Shown here piece after piece: positions 7,974 through 17,236 of a stretch of DNA of 34,485 nucleotides (the stretch's first letter is position 1; each line of letters begins with the position of its first letter). The translations under genes were made by a program, and so were the position numbers. The notes below the pieces were generated by a model that made no database searches, was not told the origin of the DNA, and saw nothing but the letters and a program-made list of their open reading frames with translations. Source of the DNA: Saprospiraceae bacterium (lineage in GTDB: Bacteria > Bacteroidota > Bacteroidia > Chitinophagales > Saprospiraceae); assembly GCA_029212405.1 (NCBI GenBank), contig JARGNR010000001.1:1-34485 (forward strand), written 5' to 3'.

Positions 7974-9299
7974 TTGTTTCAATACAGTATAAAAAGGATT
8001 CTATTATTCATTCCCACTATATTTTTAGTATCGTGTCTTACCTTTTTATTGAGTAAACTTGTCCCCGCTGATCAAGTTGCAATCCTGTTAAATGTACAAG
8101 GTATTGACGATTCCAATGATATTTGGAATGAAGAATATGCTTCATTGCACAAAAAAATGAATTTGGATCTTCCTTATTTCTATTTTTCTATTCAACCCAA
8201 TTACACGATTCTAACATCAAACGATGAATATGGAATATTGGAACAACAACTTATCGCGAAACTATCTAAACAGCGGTATAGAGAACCATTTATCACCACA
8301 CTTTTAAATCTATTTAAAGAGTGTCCAAGCTCTATTGAGCGTAAATTATTAAGCAGCAACACCTTACTACAGATTAGCACTAAGCTTTCCACTATGCGCA
8401 ACAAACTAGATGATGAAATAATAAAACGTATAGATACCCACATTCAAAAAGCATCCCTCAATAAAATCAAATGGCATTATCCTGTATTTCATCTGAATGG
8501 ACTTCAAAATCAATATCACTTATGGATTAAAAAGATACTCAGAGGTGACTTTGGGATTTCATTGATAGACACTCGACCAGTTACGGATAAACTTTGGGAT
8601 TCTATGCAATGGTCATTGGTCTTGGTAGGGCTCAATATATTTTTTGCTTTACTCATTGCCTTTCCAATAGGTTTGTATAATGGCGTTCATCCAAATTCAA
8701 CATTTGACAATATTTCGAATGGAATTCTATTTGCCTTTTTTGCAATACCCAAGTTTTGGTTGGCTACCTTATTTATTATCTTTTTTACTACTTCAGAATT
8801 TGGTGCTTGGACAAATATTTTTCCTAGTGTAGGAAGATGGTATACTGATGGTAGTCAGAGTTTTGTATCAATGATTATTGAAAAATGGGAAAATTTGATT
8901 TTACCTGTTCTAATGCTAGTTATTCCTGATACAGCGTATTTGGCAAGACTTATTCGTTCAAGTGTTCAAGAAGAATATTCTAAAGAATACATAAAAACAG
9001 CAAAAAGTAAAGGTTTATCAAAAAAAGAGCTAACGATCAATCATATTTTACCCAACTCATTAATCCCTACGATTTCCTTATTGGTCGGTTCATTACCTTC
9101 TGCTATAGCCAGCACACTGGTGATTGAAGTAATTTTTAATATTCCTGGCATTGGCCGCTTAATGTTTGAAAGCATTGAATCTTCCGACTGGGCTATGCTT
9201 TACCCCATAGTATTGATAATCAGCATACTTGCAGTAATCATCTTTTTAATTGGAGACTTTTTGATTGCCTTCCTGAATCCTAAAATTAAATTTAAATGA
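7974..9299 (+). CDS. DppB/OppB-like ABC transporter permease with large periplasmic insertion
   Basis: A 441-residue inner-membrane permease of the peptide/nickel ABC importer type. TM1 lies at about residues 8-28, the remaining helices at about 210-435, and the cytoplasmic EAA loop that docks the ATPase near 335-365 (YIKTAKSKGLSKKE, then HILPNSLIP). The family is usually 300-340 residues. The excess is a roughly 110-residue insertion (about 68-180) between the usual LDLP and the LRGDFGISL motif, placed on the periplasmic side. The start is TTG at 7974: an in-frame stop at 7947-7949 leaves no upstream ATG, and the next internal ATG would remove TM1. It overlaps the next permease gene by 4 bp. 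No ATPase or binding-protein gene is nearby. Confidence 0.88.
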   Translation: MFQYSIKRILLFIPTIFLVSCLTFLLSKLVPADQVAILLNVQGIDDSNDIWNEEYASLHKKMNLDLPYFYFSIQPNYTILTSNDEYGILEQQLIAKLSKQRYREPFITTLLNLFKECPSSIERKLLSSNTLLQISTKLSTMRNKLDDEIIKRIDTHIQKASLNKIKWHYPVFHLNGLQNQYHLWIKKILRGDFGISLIDTRPVTDKLWDSMQWSLVLVGLNIFFALLIAFPIGLYNGVHPNSTFDNISNGILFAFFAIPKFWLATLFIIFFTTSEFGAWTNIFPSVGRWYTDGSQSFVSMIIEKWENLILPVLMLVIPDTAYLARLIRSSVQEEYSKEYIKTAKSKGLSKKELTINHILPNSLIPTISLLVGSLPSAIASTLVIEVIFNIPGIGRLMFESIESSDWAMLYPIVLIISILAVIIFLIGDFLIAFLNPKIKFK

Positions 9300-10459
9300 T
9301 GAGGAAGTTATCTATACTAATCAAAAAAATATTTCCTTCTTCTACAATAGGTAAAATTGCCGTATGGATACTATTGCTCTGGGTGCTAATAGCCATCTTT
9401 AGCCCTTTTCTCGCCAATGACAAACCAATCATTGCAAAAAGCGATCAAGGGTGGTCTATGCCCATATTTTCAGCAAATAAAATCAATAACACAGAATCCT
9501 ACCAGTTTAAAATTAATCCTCTAATTCCTTATAGATATGACAATTTGGACCTACAAAGTTACTTAGTCCCACCATTTACCAAAGGGGAAAAAGGGATACA
9601 TCTTCTAGGAACAGATAAACTAGGAAGAGATGTAGCTGCAGGGATGATCAATGGTGCTAGAGTAGCCTTAATCGTTGCTACGGTAGCCATCTTTTTATCT
9701 GCTATTTTTGGAATTTTCATTGGATTGATCATTGGATTTTATGGAGACACTGGAATACGTCGAAATCTATTACAACAACTAACCATTATTTTATTTGGCA
9801 TCCTCTTGATATATTATATAATCCATATCTACATGGAACAATTTTCTTTATATAATTTAATTCCATTCATCCTATTGCTACTATCTGGATACTTCATAGA
9901 CAAGGCACTAGGAAATTTACCTTTCAAGAAATATGGTTTCCCGATTGACCTTTTTGTTCAACGACTATTTGAAATTAATGAAAGTGTTCCTAACATTTTT
10001 ATTATTCTCGCATTCGTGGCGATTGTTGTTCATACCAACTTATTTACCATACCATTAATATTGGCCGTTTTAGTATGGATGACTTTTGCTAGATATGCCA
10101 GAGCGGAAGTACTCCAAATCAAGAACGAAGACTACATATTATCTGCTCAAGCCAGCGGTATGTCTAATTTGAGAATTCTCATTAAACATATACTCCCCAA
10201 TGCATTGCCACCATTGCTTGTTGTGATGGCTTTTTCCTTTAGTGGTGTCATACTCTTGGAGTCGACCTTGTCATTTTTAGGTATTGGTTTACCTCTTGAG
10301 GAAGTGAGTTGGGGTAAAATATTGGCCGAATCAAGAAAGTCTTCAAAATCATGGTGGCTGGCTGTATTTCCCGGGTTTGCTATTTTTTTAGTGCTTTACG
10401 CTTTTAATATCCTCGGCGATATTCTATCCAACTATCAACGCAATCAAGAAACCATTTAA
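9296..10459 (+). CDS. DppC/OppC-like ABC transporter permease with extra membrane insert
   Basis: A 387-residue partner of the preceding permease, starting in an ATGA overlap at 9296. Family marks are the N-terminal TM (about 17-38), the GTDKLGRDVAAGMINGARVA motif near 100-122, and the EAA loop DYILSAQASGMSNLRILIKH followed by ILPNALPPLL, then ESTLSFLGIGLP. Usual length is about 280-310. A segment of about 65 residues (about 152-218) containing two further hydrophobic stretches is inserted after LIIGFYGD and before VQRLFEINESVP. The two permeases would form the membrane channel of an importer; substrate cannot be told from permeases, and peptide is only the family default. ATPase and solute-binding subunits must come from elsewhere if the system works. 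Confidence 0.88.
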   Translation: MMRKLSILIKKIFPSSTIGKIAVWILLLWVLIAIFSPFLANDKPIIAKSDQGWSMPIFSANKINNTESYQFKINPLIPYRYDNLDLQSYLVPPFTKGEKGIHLLGTDKLGRDVAAGMINGARVALIVATVAIFLSAIFGIFIGLIIGFYGDTGIRRNLLQQLTIILFGILLIYYIIHIYMEQFSLYNLIPFILLLLSGYFIDKALGNLPFKKYGFPIDLFVQRLFEINESVPNIFIILAFVAIVVHTNLFTIPLILAVLVWMTFARYARAEVLQIKNEDYILSAQASGMSNLRILIKHILPNALPPLLVVMAFSFSGVILLESTLSFLGIGLPLEEVSWGKILAESRKSSKSWWLAVFPGFAIFLVLYAFNILGDILSNYQRNQETI

Positions 10460-10462
10460 GCT

Positions 10463-11170
10463 GTGAATAAGAAGACACGTATTGCCATCCATCAACCCAA
10501 CTTTATGCCTTGGATGGGCTACTTTTATAAAATGGCACAGTGTGATACTTTTGTTTTCTTAAATCATGTGGAATACACTAAAAAATCATTTACAAAACGT
10601 GTAAAAATTCATAAGGGGCAAAATGTAGACAAAGATCAATATATAGGTATCCCCCTAAAAAAGCATTCAGATTTTATACCAATAGACGAATTAGAAATTG
10701 CGAGTCACACCTCATGGCAAAAAAAAATAAGCGCTCAGATTTATAATACGTATCACAAAGCTCCTTTTTACTATCAATTAGATTCAATACTCATTGCGTT
10801 TTTCACCGAACGACTAAATAGCGATTCATTTTCAACATTTACGATTGAGATCATTAAACATATCGCTCAATTGATCGATCTTCAACCCCAATGGATAATT
10901 TCCAGTGAAATGCCTTCTGAACTATTCGTCGATAACCTAAACATAGATATTGTTACTTACTTAAAAGGGGAAGTATACATCTCTGGAATGGGGGCAAAAA
11001 AATATCAGAATGCTAGCCCTTTCATCGAAAATGGAATTCAATTGATCTATTCAGACTACAAGTCCTACTTTCAAACATTGGATATTCCTGATCACTTTTT
11101 CAACAAATCAATCTTAAGCTATTTAGCTTACTATGAACTAAATCAAATAAAAGAATTCCTCTCCATATAG
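10463..11170 (+). CDS. WbqC family protein
   Basis: A 235-residue protein with the WbqC-like N-terminus AIHQPNFMPWMGYFYKMAQC and later the family motif SGMGAKKY with a terminal DYKSYFQ region. WbqC-like proteins are often found in O-antigen or nucleotide-sugar clusters, where some are proposed to act as acyl- or aminotransfer-related enzymes; the biochemical role is poorly settled, so no reaction is assigned. The start is GTG at 10463, 3 bp after the permease stop, and gives exactly the conserved N-terminus. It is the last gene of the dppBC-like operon. The link between a permease pair and a WbqC protein is unexplained and may be only positional. Confidence 0.85.
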   Translation: MNKKTRIAIHQPNFMPWMGYFYKMAQCDTFVFLNHVEYTKKSFTKRVKIHKGQNVDKDQYIGIPLKKHSDFIPIDELEIASHTSWQKKISAQIYNTYHKAPFYYQLDSILIAFFTERLNSDSFSTFTIEIIKHIAQLIDLQPQWIISSEMPSELFVDNLNIDIVTYLKGEVYISGMGAKKYQNASPFIENGIQLIYSDYKSYFQTLDIPDHFFNKSILSYLAYYELNQIKEFLSI

Positions 11171-11200
11171 GTTAATTTTTCCTATCAATTTCTTCCTTGC

Positions 11201-11216
11201 TATAACTAAAGTTATA
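11201..11216. promoter_or_regulatory. Perfect palindrome, possible operator upstream of the cohesin/dockerin gene
   Basis: TATAACT-AA-AGTTATA is a perfect 7-2-7 inverted repeat about 90 bp before the ATG at 11307. Its core TAACTAAAGTTA recurs at 21418-21429 upstream of the response regulator gene. Shape and place fit a dimeric DNA-binding protein site. No exact TAnnTTTG was found between it and the gene. Confidence 0.4.
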
Positions 11217-11306
11217 TCCATCAATAGCTATTCTCATTCTACATTTATGTCATGTAAATATTCTTAGTAAAAGAATGTTTCATTTTTCATCAAACCCTTT
11301 ATTAAT

Positions 11307-14300
11307 ATGAAACAACTAGCTATTTTATTATTCGTTTTTCTCTCAATTCAAATCTCTGCCCAATTCAATTGCATCGATGGAGATGTATACACCTGCGATG
11401 GCTTTGTAAATACACAATCCATTTATGGAAACTTGGACAATTCAAACAACTCTATTTCTTCATATACCTGTAATGGCACTGAAATCGGAAGTGGTTTAGG
11501 TTTAGGGCTTAACGACAATTATGGTCAAGATGATATTTACATTTTTAATTCAATTGGTGAATCAGGCGCATTCAATTCCATGAGTATTACTTTAAACATG
11601 GACATCAACTCTGATTTGGACATCATTGCTATCACTTCAGATTGTTCGTATGAATGCTTCAGTTCAGATAGTTATGTACTAAATGGAACTGGGTCTTCCG
11701 AAACCATTACACTCAATTGGGAAGATGAAACGACAATAATCATTGTAGTAGAAGCCTACCACCTAGATGGAGGTGGAGATTATGATTTGCAATTTCAATA
11801 TAATACATTTTTTAATTATTGCAGTTACTTCCCTTCTGAAGGACAACCCATTGAATGTGTAAGCACAAATACTGTTTCAGGGGCTATTACTATTCCCTTT
11901 TGCCTTACCACATTTCCAACTGATTGCCCTCCAGAGGTTACCTATCATGAAGGCAAAGGTCCATTTTATGCTAACGAACAAGTATATCAGTTCAAGCCCA
12001 GTGCATTTAATGGGAACATCAGTATATCACTGAATGCCGGTTCAGGAGTGGAGGCATTTTTATATCATAGGCAATTTATTGGAGTAGATGCTACCCCTTT
12101 ATTTTTATTAGATTCTGGCACCAATTTCTTATCGGCAAATTATAGCATGGTCTCTGACTTTGATGTTTTCTACCTGATTATTGATGCTCAGAATAGTGGA
12201 ACGTACCCTTTTACATTTACCATTGAATACCCCGGCTGTGCACCTGTTGATCCATGCGGAGAATGTTTTACCTATGTAGAAACTGCAAATAACTCCTGTA
12301 AAATTGATAATTCTTTGACTCCTCCATGTGGAACAGAAGAATGGTATTACTCTTCCTACCCAAACGGTGGAAATACCACAACTTTCACCTTGGATTCCAA
12401 CAATGAAGTTCAGTTTCCAATTGCAGGTGATTACCTCGTTTGTTATGATAATTATTGCAGTGATCTACCTACAGACAACCTTCAATCCAATTCAACATTA
12501 CCAAGCACATGTTGTATTGTCGTATCCATTGGGGAGAATTGTAACGAACCGCCAGTTGCACACTTTACAGGTTCTTCAAACATACAAGGATCCAATATTG
12601 GACATGTCAACTTTTTCAATTCCAGTACATCTCTAAATGCAGATTACTACTCATGGCACTGGGGAGACGGTCAAACCAATACCACTTCACAAACAAATAT
12701 TTCACACGATTATCCCTTGGAACCCAACCCATTGACACTCTGCATGGTTGCCTCTAATGAATGTGGTATGTCAAAGTATTGTATCACCTATGACTCATAC
12801 GGTGACTCTGATGTTCAATTCGACTGTGGCCTTCCATTCAGTCCTTACCAGCCTCCGGCAATATATCCAACCGTAGACGGCAATCTATTAACTATTTCTG
12901 GTTTATCCTTTGCATGTGGAGCAGACGAAATCACATTTGATCCCGGAGACGGCGGCGGAGAATATTCGATCTCCTGCAATGGTATCAATTATACCTATAG
13001 TGAAAATGGTAAATATTTAGCTTGTATACGAATTAAGTTTCCTTGCTTTACGATATGCTTCTGCTATACCGTGGACACGAATGGATTTAATTGTTCAACA
13101 GATCCATTCTTGTTAGAATGTAATGAAAGTGGTGACCTTGCATGGAGTGACTCTACTAATCCAAACACACATGCTGGCATTTCCACGTTATCGAATGTGG
13201 TAGATAATCATAACATATGCACCACCACGTACGATGGATGGGATGAAACCAATACGCTCGCACCCAATATTCCCTTTTCAAGAAATGAAGTGGTGTATAA
13301 AATTAAAAATCCAGAAGAAAATCACTTGGGAGAAATAACGATAGATCTCATAATGGATCAACCCAATTTGGACCTTGACGTATTTGTCTATGGAATATGC
13401 GAAGGGAATGGTCAATTTTCCAATTGTATCGCCTCAAGTACACACGACAATTCGACTCCCAATGGAAAAAGGGATGCAATTTTACTGAGCAACATACCTG
13501 CATTTGATGAATTCTATGTCATTGTGGACGGCCAATCGAATGCACCCAATTTTAATGAAGGCAATTACACCATTTCTTATACTTGTGGATCAATTTGTAC
13601 AAAATATTCCTCCTCTATACAATGTGGACAGAGCATTACGAGTACTACGATCAACCGTAAAAACGAAGTTAGTTATTACTGCAATTGCGAAAATGAAAGT
13701 GATTTTGGTCCAGCTGGGAATTATGGTCCTGAGCAAGTATATCGGTTTGATTTATTAGAAGCCTCAACTGTAACTATAGATCTTGAAACCTTGACTCCAA
13801 GTGTAGACCTTGAATTGTATTTGCTTAATGAATGTTCAGCTAGCTTCTGTAATCGCACCAGTCGCAGACCAGCAGGCCAAGACGAACAAATACAAAAAAC
13901 TTTGTCCGCTGGAACGTACTACATCGTAGTGGAGGGATTTGCAGGAGACGCTGGCGATTTCAAACTGACAGTTTCTGGATGTGAAACAAATCCTGTTCCT
14001 ATTGATGACTGTGATTTAATAAATCAATATACTTTTCAGTCCTATAATGACCAAGATTTAATCCCAACCGATGACAATTCTGGGTTGTGGGAATATGGCA
14101 TTTGTTATGAAGAAGATCTGAACGACAATATGCTTGATGCTGTGATTGAAGATTTAAATGGGAACAAACGTCTTGTGCTCAATTCAGGGAATTACTTCTA
14201 TTCTGATGTTGCTTTGAAGTACGAAACTGCTACCTCAGGAATACGAAAATTAGAATGGGACTTAACTGTTCAATATGTTGATGACGATTTGTACGGTGGA

Positions 14301-17090
14301 AGAATAAAGATATATGATCAAACCACCATTTTAGACTTTACACAATTCTTAGAAATTGTATATGGTCACGACTCCAATGGCAATTATGCAGAACTGGTGT
14401 ACAAATCATTCAATCTAGTCAATGGGCAAGAAATAAAACTAGCAGACATCTCCCCTATCCGAGATTACAATGGGAATAACCCAATCCCTACTTTTAATGT
14501 TGAGTTTTCATATAATTTGGACAATGGTCAATTTACCCTATGGATAAATAATACAGCAATTTATACGGGCTATTTTGGATTTGAATCATCCAACCAATTG
14601 ATCAATAGAACCATTAATTTTGCAGTAGATGACGAGCAAGACTATATGGAGATCGACAATATCAGAGTCTATGAATGCGAAGACTGTTCGATCACCTATA
14701 ATGACGATTGTAATTTTATTTTTCCGACTTATATCAATCAAAACAACACTGGAAATATCACCGTAACACTAGATCAAAGTGGTATTATTGAAGAAGATAT
14801 TTCAAGCTATGAGGTATTGGACGAAACCACTGGGGAAGTTATTGATTTAGAATCACTCTCCTATGATAATTGTATCCCTGGCAGAAGTTATAAATTCTGT
14901 ATTATCTATTATAATGAAGACGGGTGTCCAAAGGCATGTTGCTATAGAATTACAATACCACTCAATTGTAGCTACTTCCTACCCTATTACACAGGGGATG
15001 AAAGTCAAATTTCCTATGCGTTGGAAACCAATAATCTACCCTCGGGTTATGATGTTGAACAGTGGCAAATTGATGGTGTAGTTACTGGAACATCAAACTC
15101 TACAACTATTCAATATGACAGCCCTCAATCCAGTTTTGTTTGTTGTCTCATCTATGATCCTTTTTCAAAACAGCATATCTTATGTTGTTACAATCTCTGC
15201 GCACAAATAGCAACGAATTGTAATGCAGTGAATGCTCAATTGGATCCAACAACAGGCACCTATAGTTTAAGTGTTTCAGGAGCTATTGAAATTTTGAGCT
15301 GGAACATTGATTCTCCCGCTAATCTTTCGAATAATGGATTAATTACGAATCCGAATCAATTTAATCCTTCAGATTTTGGTATATCCCCTGGGCAGACAAT
15401 TTTGGTAAGTGTGCGCTACAAAGATGCAAGTAATTGTATCAAAGTTTGTTGCATTGAAATCACCATTCCTATTCCTCAAGGTGCCGTAATATTTGACATT
15501 AATGATGCTTGTGGAGGAGTTGGAAGCACGATAGAAGTGCCTGTATTATTATACAATTTTAATGAGGTAGGTATTGTTGGATTCGAATTATTCTCTGCAG
15601 ATTTTACAAAAGTGAGATTGGATGGAATTGTAAACAAAGCACCTCAATTCAGTTCGCTGGATTTTAACACCGTGAATAATAAGATAATTCTTGGGTGGGA
15701 TGACCCTCAAGGAGGCAATATATCTGTAGCAGACGGAACAAAAATGTTTGACATTCAAGTAACCATCTTAGAAGATTTTGATGATGCTATTCTGCTCTTT
15801 GGGTCAGCGTTGGAAGTACTGGGCAATACAGCTTTAGAAGCCACGGTCAATCCCGGGAATATTTGCCTCTCAGAATTTGCAAGTATTTCAGGCAATCTAT
15901 CGACTTATACTGACACTCCTTTAGCTGATATTGAGGTTACATTAAACAATGGGAATACAACCATGACGTTTTCGGATGCATTGGGCAACTATGATTTTCA
16001 AGAAGTCGATGGCAATGTGGTAGAAATTGAACCGTATAACAATTCAAATATCCGTCAAGGCGTATCTATTTCTGATGTTGCATTGATAAGAAAACATTAC
16101 TTACAAGTCAGCACATTAGACAATGATTATAAGATGATTGCTGCGGATGTGAATAAAAGTGGTTCGATTACAAATACGGATGTTGCACTTGCTCGAAGAA
16201 TATACTTACAAGTCATCACAGATGAAATTCCAAACAATACCTCATGGAGATTCATACCGAGTTCGTTGGACATATCACTCAATCCTCTGGACTCAAATCT
16301 AGACGAGAGTATTGTGATAGCCAATCCATCGGGAATGATAATGGGACAAGATTTTACGGGCATCAAGGTAGGAGATGTAAACAACAGTGTGGGATTCACA
16401 AAAAGTGAAAAGGAACAGTCCTCACGCTTATCTCCACTCCGATTTATTGTGGAGGATATCAAAGTACAGCAAGGCACTATGGTTACTATACCACTCCTTG
16501 TGGAAGATTTTGAACAGATCGCCTTATTCGGATTTGAAATTCTATGGGATAGTGAAATGCTAGATTTAATGGAAATGACCAGTGAATTGGATGGCTTTTC
16601 AGCACAGAACTATAATATTCTAGATGGTAAGGCCATTCTCGGTTGGGACGAACCAAACGGAGGAGCCTTAGACTATGTAAATGGCACGCTTATCGAAATG
16701 AAATTTGAAATAAATTCGGATGCTATGGGTACGACTGCTTTATCTTTTGCAAATGTAGAAGTATTGGATGGTAATTTTGCCGAGGTGGAGACAGAATTTG
16801 ATAGTGGGGTGATTACTGTGGAAACGACGTCTACAAGTGATATAAATGAAGAATATATTAGAGTATATCCGAATCCATTCTCACAGAATTTAACGGTTGA
16901 TGTATCTTCATTAGGTATCACGAAGGAGATTGAAATCAGGTCTATAGAAGGAAAGTTGATCTGGAAACATGAGCATATAGAAAACAAATTAATCACAGTT
17001 CCAGACCATATATTTCCTCATCCAGGTGTATTTCTAATAAAGGTGAGCTCTATGGAGGGTAAATACGTGAAAAAGGTAATGAAAATATGA
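11307..17090 (+). CDS. T9SS-secreted multidomain protein with cohesin-dockerin-cohesin tail
   Basis: A 1927-residue secreted protein. Order seen: signal peptide (1-19, ending ISAQ); several PPC-like beta domains (about 20-315, 620-770 and 775-895); a PKD domain near 415-495 (WHWGDGQT motif); a LamG/concanavalin-like module (about 905-1125, ending MEIDNIRVYEC); Ig-like cysteine-rich modules (about 1130-1390); cohesin 1 (about 1392-1521); a short CNA-B/carboxypeptidase-regulatory-like fold (about 1525-1570); a type I dockerin pair (about 1581-1650) with Ca-binding loop DVNKSGSITNTDVALARR; cohesin 2 (about 1711-1838); and a type A T9SS sorting domain (1851-1927, YPNPF start, VKKVMKI end). T9SS cargo is exported and anchored or released at the surface. 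No catalytic domain is recognised, so a scaffold or adhesin role is inferred. The gene is single, with no enzyme genes beside it. Confidence 0.88.
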   Translation: MKQLAILLFVFLSIQISAQFNCIDGDVYTCDGFVNTQSIYGNLDNSNNSISSYTCNGTEIGSGLGLGLNDNYGQDDIYIFNSIGESGAFNSMSITLNMDINSDLDIIAITSDCSYECFSSDSYVLNGTGSSETITLNWEDETTIIIVVEAYHLDGGGDYDLQFQYNTFFNYCSYFPSEGQPIECVSTNTVSGAITIPFCLTTFPTDCPPEVTYHEGKGPFYANEQVYQFKPSAFNGNISISLNAGSGVEAFLYHRQFIGVDATPLFLLDSGTNFLSANYSMVSDFDVFYLIIDAQNSGTYPFTFTIEYPGCAPVDPCGECFTYVETANNSCKIDNSLTPPCGTEEWYYSSYPNGGNTTTFTLDSNNEVQFPIAGDYLVCYDNYCSDLPTDNLQSNSTLPSTCCIVVSIGENCNEPPVAHFTGSSNIQGSNIGHVNFFNSSTSLNADYYSWHWGDGQTNTTSQTNISHDYPLEPNPLTLCMVASNECGMSKYCITYDSYGDSDVQFDCGLPFSPYQPPAIYPTVDGNLLTISGLSFACGADEITFDPGDGGGEYSISCNGINYTYSENGKYLACIRIKFPCFTICFCYTVDTNGFNCSTDPFLLECNESGDLAWSDSTNPNTHAGISTLSNVVDNHNICTTTYDGWDETNTLAPNIPFSRNEVVYKIKNPEENHLGEITIDLIMDQPNLDLDVFVYGICEGNGQFSNCIASSTHDNSTPNGKRDAILLSNIPAFDEFYVIVDGQSNAPNFNEGNYTISYTCGSICTKYSSSIQCGQSITSTTINRKNEVSYYCNCENESDFGPAGNYGPEQVYRFDLLEASTVTIDLETLTPSVDLELYLLNECSASFCNRTSRRPAGQDEQIQKTLSAGTYYIVVEGFAGDAGDFKLTVSGCETNPVPIDDCDLINQYTFQSYNDQDLIPTDDNSGLWEYGICYEEDLNDNMLDAVIEDLNGNKRLVLNSGNYFYSDVALKYETATSGIRKLEWDLTVQYVDDDLYGGRIKIYDQTTILDFTQFLEIVYGHDSNGNYAELVYKSFNLVNGQEIKLADISPIRDYNGNNPIPTFNVEFSYNLDNGQFTLWINNTAIYTGYFGFESSNQLINRTINFAVDDEQDYMEIDNIRVYECEDCSITYNDDCNFIFPTYINQNNTGNITVTLDQSGIIEEDISSYEVLDETTGEVIDLESLSYDNCIPGRSYKFCIIYYNEDGCPKACCYRITIPLNCSYFLPYYTGDESQISYALETNNLPSGYDVEQWQIDGVVTGTSNSTTIQYDSPQSSFVCCLIYDPFSKQHILCCYNLCAQIATNCNAVNAQLDPTTGTYSLSVSGAIEILSWNIDSPANLSNNGLITNPNQFNPSDFGISPGQTILVSVRYKDASNCIKVCCIEITIPIPQGAVIFDINDACGGVGSTIEVPVLLYNFNEVGIVGFELFSADFTKVRLDGIVNKAPQFSSLDFNTVNNKIILGWDDPQGGNISVADGTKMFDIQVTILEDFDDAILLFGSALEVLGNTALEATVNPGNICLSEFASISGNLSTYTDTPLADIEVTLNNGNTTMTFSDALGNYDFQEVDGNVVEIEPYNNSNIRQGVSISDVALIRKHYLQVSTLDNDYKMIAADVNKSGSITNTDVALARRIYLQVITDEIPNNTSWRFIPSSLDISLNPLDSNLDESIVIANPSGMIMGQDFTGIKVGDVNNSVGFTKSEKEQSSRLSPLRFIVEDIKVQQGTMVTIPLLVEDFEQIALFGFEILWDSEMLDLMEMTSELDGFSAQNYNILDGKAILGWDEPNGGALDYVNGTLIEMKFEINSDAMGTTALSFANVEVLDGNFAEVETEFDSGVITVETTSTSDINEEYIRVYPNPFSQNLTVDVSSLGITKEIEIRSIEGKLIWKHEHIENKLITVPDHIFPHPGVFLIKVSSMEGKYVKKVMKI

Positions 17091-17236
17091 GAATATTATT
17101 ATTTCATTTATTTTAATTGCAAAAATACTCTACAACAATAACGAACTACTTTGTAAAAATAGATGAAATTGATCTACATGATAAAATCAAAAATATTTTT
17201 TAGAGGCTATAATTAATTAATATAAACAACCTAAAA

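Noticed and set aside
11307-17090. Cellulosome scaffold
   Set aside because: Cohesin and dockerin are on the same polypeptide, and no glycoside hydrolase, carbohydrate-binding module or separate dockerin enzyme is encoded nearby.
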